The translations under genes were made by a program, and so were the position numbers. A stretch of 64,000 nt of DNA, from NCBI GenBank assembly GCA_013336165.1, contig JAAXUF010000006.1:62001-126000 (forward strand), read 5' to 3'. Below the pieces are notes generated by a model, which saw only the letters and a list, made by a program, of their open reading frames with translations, was not told the origin of the DNA and made no database searches. This document shows positions 15,762-25,200 of the stretch, one piece after another (the stretch's first letter is position 1; every line of letters starts with the position of its first letter). The stretch comes from Coriobacteriia bacterium. Its GTDB lineage: Bacteria; Actinomycetota; Coriobacteriia; Anaerosomatales; JAAXUF01.

Positions 15762-16505
15762 ATGACCACTCGACAGCAGATGACACGCCGGTACGTGATA
15801 GTGGGGCTTGCCATACTGGCAGTGCTTGCCCTGCTCGGCGCACTCGTCTCCTGCGATTCGGGGGAGAAGGAGAGCGGCACCAAATCGGATGCCGGCGGAC
15901 AGCTTCCCTCCGCAGATTCTCCCACGAAGGCGATCGAGAATTTCTACTCAGCTAAGACCAAACACGGATTTGCGACCTTCCACAGCGGGAGTCAGCCTGA
16001 CGAGAAGGTGGAATTCTGGTTCGACGAGAACGGTCGCTATCGTTTGACGTGGTACTACCCAGCAGAGAAGGCGGACAGCATAGCAAAGTACGGTGCAGTC
16101 CGAATCCATATGATCAGCCCGGACGGCTCTGTCGTCTACTACTGTCGGCCAGAGGACAAACTCTCAGAGCTCGCCTACACACGGGCCGAGAAGCAGCAGT
16201 GGACTTTCAACGGACCCCCAGGTTGGACGCCTGGGTCGGGTGTCGAGGAAGACGGCTACACGGTGTTCACGTACACCGCAGATAAACTCTGGGACATCGA
16301 GGGCGCTTCGCAACAGTTCTATCTCTACGATATGAAGGTATACACAAAGAACAATCAGATAGCGAAGATCGTCATGCGGACCAACAGCAAGAAGGTGCCC
16401 GTGAGTGAGTTGGTCGAAAGCCAGTTCACCATAAATGAGTTTGAGCTAGACGCGAAGATCCCCGCAGATGCATTCGAGTTGCCGTATCCCAAGAAGACAA
16501 AGTAG
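15762..16505 (+). CDS. Predicted lipoprotein, 247 aa
   Basis: An N-terminal signal (basic MTTRQQMTRR then ~20 hydrophobic residues) ends in LVSC, a lipobox with Cys at about 31, so it should be lipid-anchored outside. A Ser/Gly linker precedes a ~190-residue domain rich in strands (VEFWFDENGRYRLTWYYP, SVVYYCRPEDK, YTVFTYTADKLWDI), reminiscent of the LolA/LppX-like open barrel, although I cannot confirm this. It ends with a basic tail. The start is ATG 15762 with GGGAGAG upstream. It is convergent with the antiporter gene. Confidence 0.7.
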   Translation: MTTRQQMTRRYVIVGLAILAVLALLGALVSCDSGEKESGTKSDAGGQLPSADSPTKAIENFYSAKTKHGFATFHSGSQPDEKVEFWFDENGRYRLTWYYPAEKADSIAKYGAVRIHMISPDGSVVYYCRPEDKLSELAYTRAEKQQWTFNGPPGWTPGSGVEEDGYTVFTYTADKLWDIEGASQQFYLYDMKVYTKNNQIAKIVMRTNSKKVPVSELVESQFTINEFELDAKIPADAFELPYPKKTK

Positions 16506-16569
16506 AAGAATCGGGAATCCCACTGGATCTCACCTTCGATCCCGGTGCACTATGAAGTGCCTCGGCACC

Positions 16570-18537
16570 TCATGACACGCTTCCCGGATCCCATTCCCGC
16601 GGACCGATGACGAAGAGCACGTCACCGATCTCAAGGTTGGTGGCGCCCACCGGGTTACCTATCGACTCGTTACCGCGCTTGACGGCAAGCACAGTGACAC
16701 CGTGGCCAACGCGAAGCCCACTCTCGGCGATAGTCAAACCCGCAAGCGGCGAAGTCACAGTCAGTCGGAACGAGTACGTCGCGAGGTCAGGGATCTCGAC
16801 ACGCAAGTCGTGTACGGCGGTCGCCGCCGGCGACAGGCTGCGGGCCATGTCGCGCCATTCGGCGCGCACATCATCGACGAAGCTTTCGATCTCTTCGCGC
16901 GGTACCAGGCAACGAGCCAGCACGCGAGAGAATATCTCGATGGAGACTTCAAGCTCGTCCGCTATGACTTCGTCTGCCCCCAAGATGTGCAGAGCCTCGA
17001 TTTCCGTGAGGTAGCGGCTGCGGACAAGTATGAAGGCGTTTGGGGCGATGCGGCGCGATAGCTCCGTGATACGTCGCGCGGCCGCCGGGTCATTGACCGC
17101 CACGACCACAACCAGGGCCTTCTCGGCGTTGACATAATGGAGAATCGCATCCGTGGTCGCGTCTCCATAGTGGAGGTGCATGCCGGCTCGGCGTTCGGAA
17201 CGAACCGTCTCGGCACTGATGTCGATCGCAGCGTAGTCGACCCCTGCCTCGATCGCTGCACGGGCGACGTTCTTCCCGGTCACGCCGAAACCAACGATCA
17301 CGATGTGCCGAGCGTAGTTGTGTGCAGAGGCGGCTAGTGATGCTCCGAACCCCGACCGCAACCTGCTCGTCCACGGCATGCGCTGCAGCGTCTCGGCAGT
17401 GCGCGGAGCCAGCGCGAAGAGTAGCGGCGCGGCAAGCATACTTAGCACAACCGTATCGAGCACGATCTGAAAAAGCTCGCCGCCGAGAAGCCCTGACGCA
17501 ACCCCCGCCTGCGTCGCCACAAGAGAGAACTCCCCTATCTGCCCCAGCGCCATGCCCGCAAGAACAGCATTCCTCAATGGCAGCCCGGATGCAATCGCCG
17601 CCACGGCTCCGATAAGCGGCTTGATGACCAGAACACCGAGCGTCAGCGCCACGATGAGCCCCGGGTGCTGCAACAGGTAGGCCACATCGAGCTGCATTCC
17701 AACTGAGACGAAGAACAGGCACATGAACACATCACGAAAAGGCAGAATAACTCCAACTGCCTGGTGCGAGTATTCCGACTCGGAAATGATCAGCCCTGCG
17801 AGAAACGCTCCCAACGCGAGCGACAACCCCGCTTCCTGAGTCAGTAGTGCGATCGTGGCACAGATGGCAAGCACGCCGAGCAGAAACGCTTCCCGACTGT
17901 GTGTACGCGCGATCTGAAACAGCAGCCATGGCACAACCCAGCGATACGCTATCCACGCGCCGAGACCGACGGCTACGATGCGAATCAACAGCACAGCCAC
18001 GCTAGACGATGATGCCGTCCCAGCCGCACCCGCGAGCAGTGGTGCCACCAGCATCAGCGGCACAACCGCGATGTCCTGATAGATGAGCGTGCCCAGCACC
18101 ATGCGTCCGTGCGGGCTTTCCAACTCGGCGCGTTCCTGCAGGAGCCGAAGCACAATCGCTGTCGAACTCAACGCCACAACTGCGCCGAGGAACCCGCTCT
18201 GCGCCAGGGTTGCATCGAGAATCAAATACGTCGCGACCCCTACGACGACAGCAGTTCCGAACAGTTGGATCGACCCGCCCACCAAGAACTGGCGCCGTGT
18301 TGCCATCAGCCCGCTCACAGAGAGCTCAAGGCCGATTACGAAGAGCAGCAACACCACGCCAATTTCGGAGAGGTCCTTGATCTGTTCTGCTGCGCGAACC
18401 ACCCCAAGAACATGGGGACCTGCAACGACACCCGTTAGGAGAAACCCGACGATCGATGGGATGCCGAGCTTGTGGCAGACAAGGGCAGCCACCACCGCGA
18501 TGATGATTATGATCGTTATGCCGGACAGCAGTTCCAT
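16570..18537 (-). CDS. Cation/proton antiporter, CPA2 family, with TrkA-N and TrkA-C domains
   Basis: A 655-residue KefB/KefC-like antiporter. Residues 1-385 form ~12 hydrophobic helices (GFLLTGVVAGPHVLG near the start, ALSSTAIVLRLL around 125). A Rossmann TrkA-N/RCK domain follows (IVIVGFGVTGKNVARAA, ~420, with GDATTDAIL), then a TrkA-C domain (~570-655) ending in DVLFVIGP. It exchanges K+ or Na+ for protons under nucleotide or ligand gating. It stands alone. The start is the ATG at 18537. Confidence 0.92.
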   Translation of the reverse strand: MELLSGITIIIIIAVVAALVCHKLGIPSIVGFLLTGVVAGPHVLGVVRAAEQIKDLSEIGVVLLLFVIGLELSVSGLMATRRQFLVGGSIQLFGTAVVVGVATYLILDATLAQSGFLGAVVALSSTAIVLRLLQERAELESPHGRMVLGTLIYQDIAVVPLMLVAPLLAGAAGTASSSSVAVLLIRIVAVGLGAWIAYRWVVPWLLFQIARTHSREAFLLGVLAICATIALLTQEAGLSLALGAFLAGLIISESEYSHQAVGVILPFRDVFMCLFFVSVGMQLDVAYLLQHPGLIVALTLGVLVIKPLIGAVAAIASGLPLRNAVLAGMALGQIGEFSLVATQAGVASGLLGGELFQIVLDTVVLSMLAAPLLFALAPRTAETLQRMPWTSRLRSGFGASLAASAHNYARHIVIVGFGVTGKNVARAAIEAGVDYAAIDISAETVRSERRAGMHLHYGDATTDAILHYVNAEKALVVVVAVNDPAAARRITELSRRIAPNAFILVRSRYLTEIEALHILGADEVIADELEVSIEIFSRVLARCLVPREEIESFVDDVRAEWRDMARSLSPAATAVHDLRVEIPDLATYSFRLTVTSPLAGLTIAESGLRVGHGVTVLAVKRGNESIGNPVGATNLEIGDVLFVIGPREWDPGSVS

Positions 18538-18608
18538 GAGGTCTTCACCCGACTCATACCACGCATGGGAACCCTATCGCGCACAGATCCGACCGCGCGT
18601 TCACGCGG

Positions 18609-20144
18609 TCAGACACCAGCTGCTTCGAGACGCAGCACCACTATCGCGACATCGTCATCGACTCTGCCACCTGCATGCGCAAGACAACTCTCGAGGAGCA
18701 TCTGCGCGGTCTTTCCCCGCATGCGGCATTCGGCGGACTCAAGGTGGCTTAATACTCGGTCGATTCCGAACATCTCAGTCTTGCAGCCCGCCTCTATCAA
18801 TCCATCGCTGAAGAATACGAGATCACTCGTGTCTCCAAGTGCGCATACGGCCGCACTGAATTCATAGTCCCGTATTACGCCGAGTGGCGGGTTTATCGGC
18901 ATTTCGAGCACCGTCGGCACGCCTCCGATGCACAGAACTGGGACGGGATGGCCTGCGCTGGCAATGGTGATCGCCCCCGTCTCAACATCGATCACGCCAT
19001 ATATGACGGTTGCGAACTTGTCATCCGTTAGCTGTCGGCCCACCGCGTCATTGGCCCGAGCCAACACAACACACGGACTGGAGTCTTGATAGGCGAGGTT
19101 TCGCAGCGTGGCTCGGACCACAACGTTGGAAGCCACGGCTTCGATCCCTTTACCGCAGATATCGCCCAAGATGAAAGCGACGAGTCCCGGCGCCGGAGAG
19201 AACACGTCCCAGAAGTCCCCGCCCACGCGAACCCCTTCTGTCGCCGAGACATGCGCGTGCTCGATCTCGATGCCGCCGACACGATCAGGCACGGACAAGA
19301 TGGCGTTTTGGAGCTGTTCCGCTATCCCGTGCTCCGCCTCCTCCCGGCGCTTAATCTCTCGGAACAGGAGAGCGTACGGCTCACGAAGCACCGTGTAGAT
19401 GAGCACGCGGTAGATAACCACGAACGAGATGAGCACCAGGTAATGTCCGACGAAGTTCAGCAGCCCAAAGACGTCAACGTAGAGCGTAAAAGCAGCATCT
19501 GCGGCAATCATGAGGGCGATGGCCAGAAGGAGCATGCGGGCAACGCGAGGCTCAAAACGAGATCTGTCTCGCCACAGCAGTGCGAAGGCACCGGCAAACA
19601 TCACCATGATCACGTACTCCGAGACTACCTTCGCAGTCGTGAGTCCCGCACCGTCCACGTACATCGTGGGGAAGACCGGCACGATCCAGATGCTTGCTAG
19701 CGCAAGGGACGTCAGCCCGCCAAACAAGATGAATACGCCCTGCACGGATATCGCTCTTCGCAGGGATATGCCCGCGGTTAGAAACCCCAACGCCGCCAGC
19801 ACGCGCTCGATTATCCACAGCTGTGTCGGCAGATTCGATCCGCCCTGCGGGAAGATGCCCATGCCTTTGTATGCGAAGGCATGCAGCATCGCGATGCTCG
19901 CCACAAACAAGTACGTCATGCCGATAGCCAGCAGATAGCGATTGGCAGACACAAAGCGCGTATTCCAGGCGACGATGAAGATGCCGGCAGCAACAACCAC
20001 AGAGAATGACTCGACCAGCGCGTGAAAGAGCAGGTAGTTTCCACGGCTGATGGGATACAAGATGGCAAAGCCGGCCACAAGAGTTGCCGCCGGAAGCACT
20101 GCGCGGATGAGAGATGCGTTTCGTGTGCTTCGTGTGCCTGTCAT
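18609..20144 (-). CDS. Membrane sensor PP2C (SpoIIE-type) phosphatase, MASE3-like N-terminus
   Basis: The first ~260 residues hold about seven helices. The pattern (LLFHALVESFSVVVAAGIFIVAWN, Trp/Arg-rich loops, LLNFVGHYLVLISFVVIYRV) matches MASE3-type sensor regions. A short linker (REIKRREEAEHGIAEQLQ) leads to a SpoIIE/PP2C domain with metal-binding motifs VGGDFWDVF (~330), GDICGKG (~350), TSDLVFFSDGLIEA (~465) and DDDVAIVVL (~500). It likely dephosphorylates an anti-sigma antagonist in a partner-switching cascade, with the membrane part sensing an unknown signal. No sigma regulator is adjacent. I start at ATG 20144. The frame extends to 20237 with a low-quality head. Confidence 0.88.
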   Translation of the reverse strand: MTGTRSTRNASLIRAVLPAATLVAGFAILYPISRGNYLLFHALVESFSVVVAAGIFIVAWNTRFVSANRYLLAIGMTYLFVASIAMLHAFAYKGMGIFPQGGSNLPTQLWIIERVLAALGFLTAGISLRRAISVQGVFILFGGLTSLALASIWIVPVFPTMYVDGAGLTTAKVVSEYVIMVMFAGAFALLWRDRSRFEPRVARMLLLAIALMIAADAAFTLYVDVFGLLNFVGHYLVLISFVVIYRVLIYTVLREPYALLFREIKRREEAEHGIAEQLQNAILSVPDRVGGIEIEHAHVSATEGVRVGGDFWDVFSPAPGLVAFILGDICGKGIEAVASNVVVRATLRNLAYQDSSPCVVLARANDAVGRQLTDDKFATVIYGVIDVETGAITIASAGHPVPVLCIGGVPTVLEMPINPPLGVIRDYEFSAAVCALGDTSDLVFFSDGLIEAGCKTEMFGIDRVLSHLESAECRMRGKTAQMLLESCLAHAGGRVDDDVAIVVLRLEAAGV

Positions 20145-20333
20145 CCTACGGCGATGCCCCCAAAGAATACCTGTTCGGCTGACTGTGTCCGAAGCCCGTG
20201 CGTGGTTTGGGCCAGGGACTCTGGAAGATGGCACCACCCTGAGATACGTGGGATTCTCAGCGCCTCAAGCCTCGGAGTCACGAACCAGCTGCGCACGGCC
20301 GCACGCCGACCGAGTCCGTAGCCGTGGATACTC

Positions 20334-20984
20334 CTACTTGGCCAGTGTGACCGCTTGGCTATAGATACCCAGTTTGCCCTCGAGCGTTGTGCCCATCACC
20401 ATGCCGGTCCCGCCCTTGTCGTACAGGAACAGGTACTGCTTCACACCATACGTCCATTTCCGATCAGGAAAGAGCTTGTCGAGCTTCTCTCTGGCCGCCT
20501 TCACGGCTGCCTGTTCTCCCTCACTGGGTGAGGCGGGCATCGGACGCACGTTTGCCTTGTTGTACGTGGATACCGAGGGCGCCTTGCTCAGTTCAGTCTC
20601 CGGGGACGCAAGCCCAACCGCGATGTGCCCATTGAGATACGGAACTTCAACGTACTCGACGTCCGCATCTCCCTTCGCCTCCCATGCGACTACCTCGTAC
20701 CCCACGAAGGTTGGCTCGACGCCACGGACGTCCACATACTCTGTGCCCGCGACGGCGCTGTTCTTGATCTTGCCTGCGATGTGACTCTCAATCAATGCCG
20801 GCATCAGTGCTTTGGCCTTCTCGGCATTCGCGTCAAGCTTCATGACGTCGTACTTGTGGCTCGTGACCTGCTGAGCGGAACCGGAATCGGCGGCACCCTT
20901 GGAGTTGGAGCCCGACGACGACGAGCATCCCACGAGTAAGGTGCCTACGAGCAGCATCAACACCAGTGCCCAGCGAGTCTTCAC
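20334..20984 (-). CDS. Predicted lipoprotein, 216 aa
   Basis: The signal sequence (KTRWALVLMLLVGTLLVGC) carries a lipobox with Cys at about residue 20, followed by a Ser/Gly linker. The mature ~190-residue domain has no known motif. It contains GTEYVDVRGVEPTFVGYEVVAWEAKG and ends KQYLFLYDKGGTGMVMGTTLEGKL, mixed alpha/beta. I choose GTG 20984 because AAGGGGGC is four to five bases upstream. Function unknown. It is not obviously linked to its neighbours. Confidence 0.7.
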   Translation of the reverse strand: MKTRWALVLMLLVGTLLVGCSSSSGSNSKGAADSGSAQQVTSHKYDVMKLDANAEKAKALMPALIESHIAGKIKNSAVAGTEYVDVRGVEPTFVGYEVVAWEAKGDADVEYVEVPYLNGHIAVGLASPETELSKAPSVSTYNKANVRPMPASPSEGEQAAVKAAREKLDKLFPDRKWTYGVKQYLFLYDKGGTGMVMGTTLEGKLGIYSQAVTLAK

Positions 20985-21064
20985 GGTGCCCCCTTCACGG
21001 TTCATTCATAACGATGTCGAGACGCCACAATCATAGCAAACGAGGGAGTTCAAATAGTGCAACA

Positions 21065-22684
21065 TTACCCGATCTCGTAGCCTGCGAGGACGGCTTCGGC
21101 GCAACGCAGGCCGTCCACTGCGGCTGACATGATCCCGCCCGCGTAACCGGCGCCTTCCCCGCAGGGATAGACGCCGCGCAGATTCGACTGCAGCGAGTCA
21201 TCTCGTAGCACGCGCACCGGTGAGGACGAGCGCGTCTCCACTCCCGTAAGCACCGCGTCGGCCGTCGCGAAACCTCGCAGACGCCGATCGAACAGTGGCG
21301 CTGCCTCACGCAGCGCGGAGACGACGAACTCCGGCAGGCACTGCGAGAGATCCGCGTAGCGCACGCCCAGAGGATACGTCGGCTGCACACCGCCCGCCGC
21401 GGAGGAGATCGTGCCCGGTAGGAAGTCGCCGAGAAGCTGCGCCGGCGCGCGGTAGTCGCGCCCGCCGAGCTCGAACGCGGCTTGCTCCCACTGCCGCTGA
21501 AACCGTATCCCCGCCAATGGGTGATCGTCTCGGAAATCCGGAGGCGTCACGTTCACCAGAAAGGCCGCGTTCGAGTTCACCCCATCGCGGGCGAACCGGC
21601 TCATGCCGTTCGTGACCACGCCTCCGGGCTCGCTTGCCGCCGCGACAACCTCGCCGCCGGGACACATGCAGAACGTGTAGACCGAGCGTCCGGACGGCAG
21701 GTGGCACGAGAGCTTGTAGTCCGCCGCACCGAGCTCGGGGTTCTCGGCCGCCGAACCGTATTGCGCGCGATTGACCATCTGCTGGTCGTGCTCGATCCGG
21801 ACGCCGATGGAGAACGGCTTCTGCGCAAGGTTCGCGCCGCGGCTGTGGAGCATCTCAAAGGTGTCGCGCGCGCTGTGGCCTGTCGCCAGGATGAGCACCT
21901 CGGCTGCGATCTCCTCTCGGCCTCGCTCACTCTCGGTCACCACGGCGCGAAGCGCGCTGTCACCGTCGAGGACCAGGTCGCACAGGCGCGTCCCAAAGCG
22001 CACTTCGCCGCCGAGCGACTCGATCTCCTCCCGCACCCGCCGGATCGCACCGGTGAGATGGTCCGTGCCGATGTGCGGCTTGGCCTGCCAGAGTATCTCC
22101 TCGGCGGCACCCGCCTGAACGAAAGCTTCGAGAACGCTGCGGCAGCGGGGGTTATGGGTGTTGGTGGTGAGCTTTCCGTCCGAGAAGGTCCCGGCGCCGC
22201 CTTCGCCAAACTGGATGTTCGACTCCGGGTCGAGCACGCCGTCGCGGACGAAAGCGCTCACCGCGCGAATGCGCCCGTCGACGGCCGCGCCGCGCTCGAG
22301 CACAAGCGGCCGCGCGCCGGAGCGCGCGAGAAGGAGCGCCGCGAACAGCCCCGCGGGGCCTGTGCCCACGACGACGGGCCGCACCTTGGGGGCAACCTCG
22401 AGTCGCACGACGACTGACGGCGATTCCGGCGCGGCGACGAAAACATCCGCGTCGTCCACGCGACGCACAACGGCCGCCTCGTCGGCGCCGAGCGTCACTC
22501 CGAGCGTCATCACGAAGTGAACGTTGCTCCGGCGTCGGGCATCAACGGATCGCTTCAGCAAGCGCATCGACTCTATCTGCCCCACGTCGACGCCCAGGCG
22601 CTTCGCGGCCGCGCACCTCAGCCCGCCTTCACCCGACGGGCCTCCCGCCGAAAGCGGGAGTTCGAGGTTGCGTATCTCGATCAC
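21065..22684 (-). CDS. FAD-dependent dehydrogenase, COG2509-like
   Basis: A 539-residue flavin oxidoreductase. A ~75-residue head (with RSNVHFVMTLGV) precedes the dinucleotide motif VVVGTGPAGLFAALLLARSG (~95-115). Family landmarks follow: ESNIQFGEGGAGTFSDGKL, KPHIGTDHL, AEVLILATGHSARDTFEMLH and a C-terminal YPCGEGAGYAGGIMSAAVDG. This fits the uncharacterised dehydrogenases usually annotated as 'FAD-dependent oxidoreductase, YtfP-like neighbour'. The start is GTG 22684, overlapping the upstream gene's stop (GTGA). The longer frame to 23077 translates into an Arg-rich antisense of that gene and is rejected. Confidence 0.88.
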   Translation of the reverse strand: MIEIRNLELPLSAGGPSGEGGLRCAAAKRLGVDVGQIESMRLLKRSVDARRRSNVHFVMTLGVTLGADEAAVVRRVDDADVFVAAPESPSVVVRLEVAPKVRPVVVGTGPAGLFAALLLARSGARPLVLERGAAVDGRIRAVSAFVRDGVLDPESNIQFGEGGAGTFSDGKLTTNTHNPRCRSVLEAFVQAGAAEEILWQAKPHIGTDHLTGAIRRVREEIESLGGEVRFGTRLCDLVLDGDSALRAVVTESERGREEIAAEVLILATGHSARDTFEMLHSRGANLAQKPFSIGVRIEHDQQMVNRAQYGSAAENPELGAADYKLSCHLPSGRSVYTFCMCPGGEVVAAASEPGGVVTNGMSRFARDGVNSNAAFLVNVTPPDFRDDHPLAGIRFQRQWEQAAFELGGRDYRAPAQLLGDFLPGTISSAAGGVQPTYPLGVRYADLSQCLPEFVVSALREAAPLFDRRLRGFATADAVLTGVETRSSSPVRVLRDDSLQSNLRGVYPCGEGAGYAGGIMSAAVDGLRCAEAVLAGYEIG

Positions 22685-23877
22685 GCCGAGCCTCCCGTAG
22701 CGAAGCGCGCGGCGCCCTCCCCTGCGGCGATGCCGGACGCCCAGGCCCAGTGCAGGTTGAAGCCGCCACAACTGCCGTCGATGTCGAGCACCTCGCCTGC
22801 GGCGAAGAGTCCGCTCACGAGGCGCGATTCCATCGTGGCCGGATCGAACTGCGCGACCGACGCGCCTCCTCGGGTGACTTGCGCCTGCTTGGCATCTCCC
22901 GTGCCGATGACCGCAAGACGGAAGTCTTTGAGCAGCTCGGCAAGTCGCGCCTGAGGTAACTCCACGACCGGTATCCTCGGGTCGATTCGCGCAGCACGCA
23001 AGACGGCGCGCGCCACTGGGCTGTGAAGCATGCCGTCGAAGAATGTCTCGGCGGTCCGCCACGGAAGGACGCAACACCGCTCGGCGATCAGTGTCTGAAA
23101 CTCATCGGATGCGACGTCCGGGAACAAGTCGATCGAGAGAACGCATCCCTTCTCCAGATAGCGGGAGAGGTCGAAGATCATGATGCCGCTCACGCCGTAC
23201 TCGCGGAACAGTAGCTCACCTCGCTCGGCCGCGAGGGGCTCGCCGGCGCCCGAGAGGAGGCTCGCCGCACACCTCACGCGAATGCCGGAGAGTCCGCGGA
23301 TGGGCTCCGCGTCCGTTTTGATCGGCCCGAGAACCGGTGCGCATGTCACGAGCTCGTGGCCCACACCGGCAAGAAGCGAGTCACAGCCGCCGCCGGTGGC
23401 GACAACCACCGCGTCTGCGTGAACCGTCTCGCCGTCTCGGCCGGACACCTCGAAGCCCGCCGGATCATCCGTCGCCGAGACGGACGCAACCTCGAAGCCG
23501 CAGCGCTCCTCCACGCCGAGACGCGCGCATTCGAGCCGCATCACGTCAAGGACGGAGTTGGCGCTGTTTGTCGTGGGGTAGACGCGCCCTTCCTCGTCGG
23601 CGTAGGTGAGAAGGCCCATGCCGCCGAAGAAGGAGCGCACGCCCTCGCAGGGAAGCATGGCGAGAATCGGCCCGACGAAATCGGGATGGTTGTACGCCAC
23701 AGGCGCCGCCGAGACGTTCGTGAGGTTGCAGCGCCCATTGCCGCTGGCGAGGATCTTCCTCCCGACACGGGCGCCTCCCTCAAGAAGCGTGACGGCAACG
23801 CCTGCGCGCGCCGCAGCTAGAGCGGCTGCCAGCCCGGCTGCTCCGCCACCGACGATGACGACCCTCGGCTCGCGCAT
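22681..23877 (-). CDS. HI0933-like (BaiN/YhiN) NAD(P)/FAD-dependent oxidoreductase
   Basis: A 398-residue flavoprotein. The FAD motif is VVIVGGGAAGLAAALAAARAG (~6-26). The family-defining KILASGNGRCNLTN (~43-56) and C-terminal GLFAAGEVLDIDGSCGGFNL with AWASG are present, plus FREYGVSGIMIFDLSR in the middle. I start at ATG 23877 with GAGAGG five bases upstream. A TTG at 23907 is weaker. It is coupled to the next flavin gene by a 4-base overlap, suggesting a shared redox role. The substrate of this family is mostly unknown. Confidence 0.92.
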   Translation of the reverse strand: MREPRVVIVGGGAAGLAAALAAARAGVAVTLLEGGARVGRKILASGNGRCNLTNVSAAPVAYNHPDFVGPILAMLPCEGVRSFFGGMGLLTYADEEGRVYPTTNSANSVLDVMRLECARLGVEERCGFEVASVSATDDPAGFEVSGRDGETVHADAVVVATGGGCDSLLAGVGHELVTCAPVLGPIKTDAEPIRGLSGIRVRCAASLLSGAGEPLAAERGELLFREYGVSGIMIFDLSRYLEKGCVLSIDLFPDVASDEFQTLIAERCCVLPWRTAETFFDGMLHSPVARAVLRAARIDPRIPVVELPQARLAELLKDFRLAVIGTGDAKQAQVTRGGASVAQFDPATMESRLVSGLFAAGEVLDIDGSCGGFNLHWAWASGIAAGEGAARFATGGSA

Positions 23878-23913
23878 CGTGCCTCTCTTGACCGTCTGTT
23901 TCGTCAACGTCTT

Positions 23914-24192
23914 CTAGCTGCGGTCGGTAACCTCGATCAGGTGGTAACCGAACTGCGTCTTGACCGGACCGTGAACAACGCCGACTTCATCGTTGAAACA
24001 GACCTGATCAAACTCGCTCACCATCTGACCCGGACGAAATGTGCCAAGATCGCCGCCTTTCCTGCCTGACGGACAGCTTGAGAATTGGCGGGCCAGCTCG
24101 GCGAAATCCGCGCCTTCTTCGATCTGGCGCTTGAGATCGAGTGCTTGTTCCTCGGTTGCCACAAGGATGTGGCGGGCGCACGCAGTAGCCAT
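23914..24192 (-). CDS. Parvulin-type peptidyl-prolyl cis-trans isomerase, stand-alone
   Basis: 92 residues equal to one rotamase domain: CARHILVATEEQA at the start, GADFAELARQFSSCPSGRKGGDLGTF (spanning residues ~27-53) and FGYHLIEVTDRS at the end. There is no signal peptide, so it acts in the cytoplasm like the small PpiC (Par10) proteins. It assists proline-limited folding. It lies upstream of the two flavin oxidoreductases on the same strand with a 36-base gap. Confidence 0.93.
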   Translation of the reverse strand: MATACARHILVATEEQALDLKRQIEEGADFAELARQFSSCPSGRKGGDLGTFRPGQMVSEFDQVCFNDEVGVVHGPVKTQFGYHLIEVTDRS

Positions 24193-24249
24193 GGTGTCTC
24201 CTATCTCGATTGCAGTACTAGGGATTGTCTACGGAATCGCCCTCTTGCG

Positions 24250-25146
24250 CTACACCACATCATTCAGGTGAGAGCGTTTCTCGGCGTACATGTTGCAGTC
24301 GGCCTCGCTCAGGATCGTGCTCACGTCGGCAGAAGCGGTCACTCTGGCCGCGCCGATGCTCAAATCGACGACGCATCCGTTGGCATTCCCTGTGGCCACC
24401 ACAGCAGCCCTGAGGCGCTTCACGACTTCTTCGACGGCCGGCGGCGCCTGGTCGTGAAGCACGACACCGAATTCGTCGCCGCCCACCCGCGCGACCATGT
24501 CCACTTCCCGCACCGCCGACTTCATAGCCTGTCCTATATTGCACAGCATCTCATCACCGAACTCGTGGCCAAATTGGTCGTTACAGGCCTTGAATCGGTC
24601 GACATCGGCAAACAGGACGGTCGAATCCGCGCCTCGCCGCGCTAACGCTATCGCGCGTTCGATTTCGGCGGAAAACGCCCGACGGTTGGGCAAGCCGGTG
24701 AGCACATCGTGGTTCGCGAGATGATCGAGTTGCTCGGCAAGGACGCGCATGTCGGTGATGTCGTAGCACGCCCCGATGTAGCCGAGAAACTCCGCCTCGG
24801 GCCCGTAGAACGGCCGACCGAAATCGCGGATCCATCGAAAGACGCCATCGTGGCGCCGCATGCGGTACTCCATGACGAACGCCGCGTGCTGTGCGAAGCT
24901 CTCTCGCCAGATCGAGACGCACTGGCCGAGGTCTTCTGAATAGACGCTCTCGGCCCAGCCATCGCCGTACTCCTGTTCAAGGGTGCGGCCGGTGAACTCC
25001 AGCCATGCGGTGTTGAACCAGTCGCACTGACCATCGGTGTTCGCGCGCCAGATAAGCGCGGGGAACTCTTGCAGGAGCGTGAGATAGAAGTCCCTTGGTA
25101 CTGTATTGTCGCGCCCCGGTGCCCGCGCCACGCGCTCTGAGCTCAC
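24250..25146 (-). CDS. PAS-GGDEF diguanylate cyclase
   Basis: A 298-residue soluble protein. An N-terminal PAS domain (~20-135: PALIWRANTDGQCDWFNTAWLEFTG, then EFLGYIGACYDITD) precedes a GGDEF domain (~140-295) starting NHDVLTGLPNRRAF. The active-site loop ARVGGDEFGVV is intact, and an inhibitory-site RxxD (REVD) lies five residues before it, so the enzyme should make c-di-GMP and be product-inhibited. The PAS ligand is unknown. The gene follows an HD-GYP phosphodiesterase on the same strand, so synthesis and breakdown of the second messenger are encoded side by side. Confidence 0.93.
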   Translation of the reverse strand: MSSERVARAPGRDNTVPRDFYLTLLQEFPALIWRANTDGQCDWFNTAWLEFTGRTLEQEYGDGWAESVYSEDLGQCVSIWRESFAQHAAFVMEYRMRRHDGVFRWIRDFGRPFYGPEAEFLGYIGACYDITDMRVLAEQLDHLANHDVLTGLPNRRAFSAEIERAIALARRGADSTVLFADVDRFKACNDQFGHEFGDEMLCNIGQAMKSAVREVDMVARVGGDEFGVVLHDQAPPAVEEVVKRLRAAVVATGNANGCVVDLSIGAARVTASADVSTILSEADCNMYAEKRSHLNDVV

Positions 25147-25200
25147 GGCCAGCCTCGACTCTTTACAGGTGATCCGCCCGCAATCGGACGGCTTTCACCA

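Noticed and set aside
21065-23077. 670-residue version of the COG2509 dehydrogenase
   Set aside because: The extra N-terminal part is an antisense-like Arg-rich translation within the preceding coding gene. GTG 22684 with GTGA overlap is the better start.
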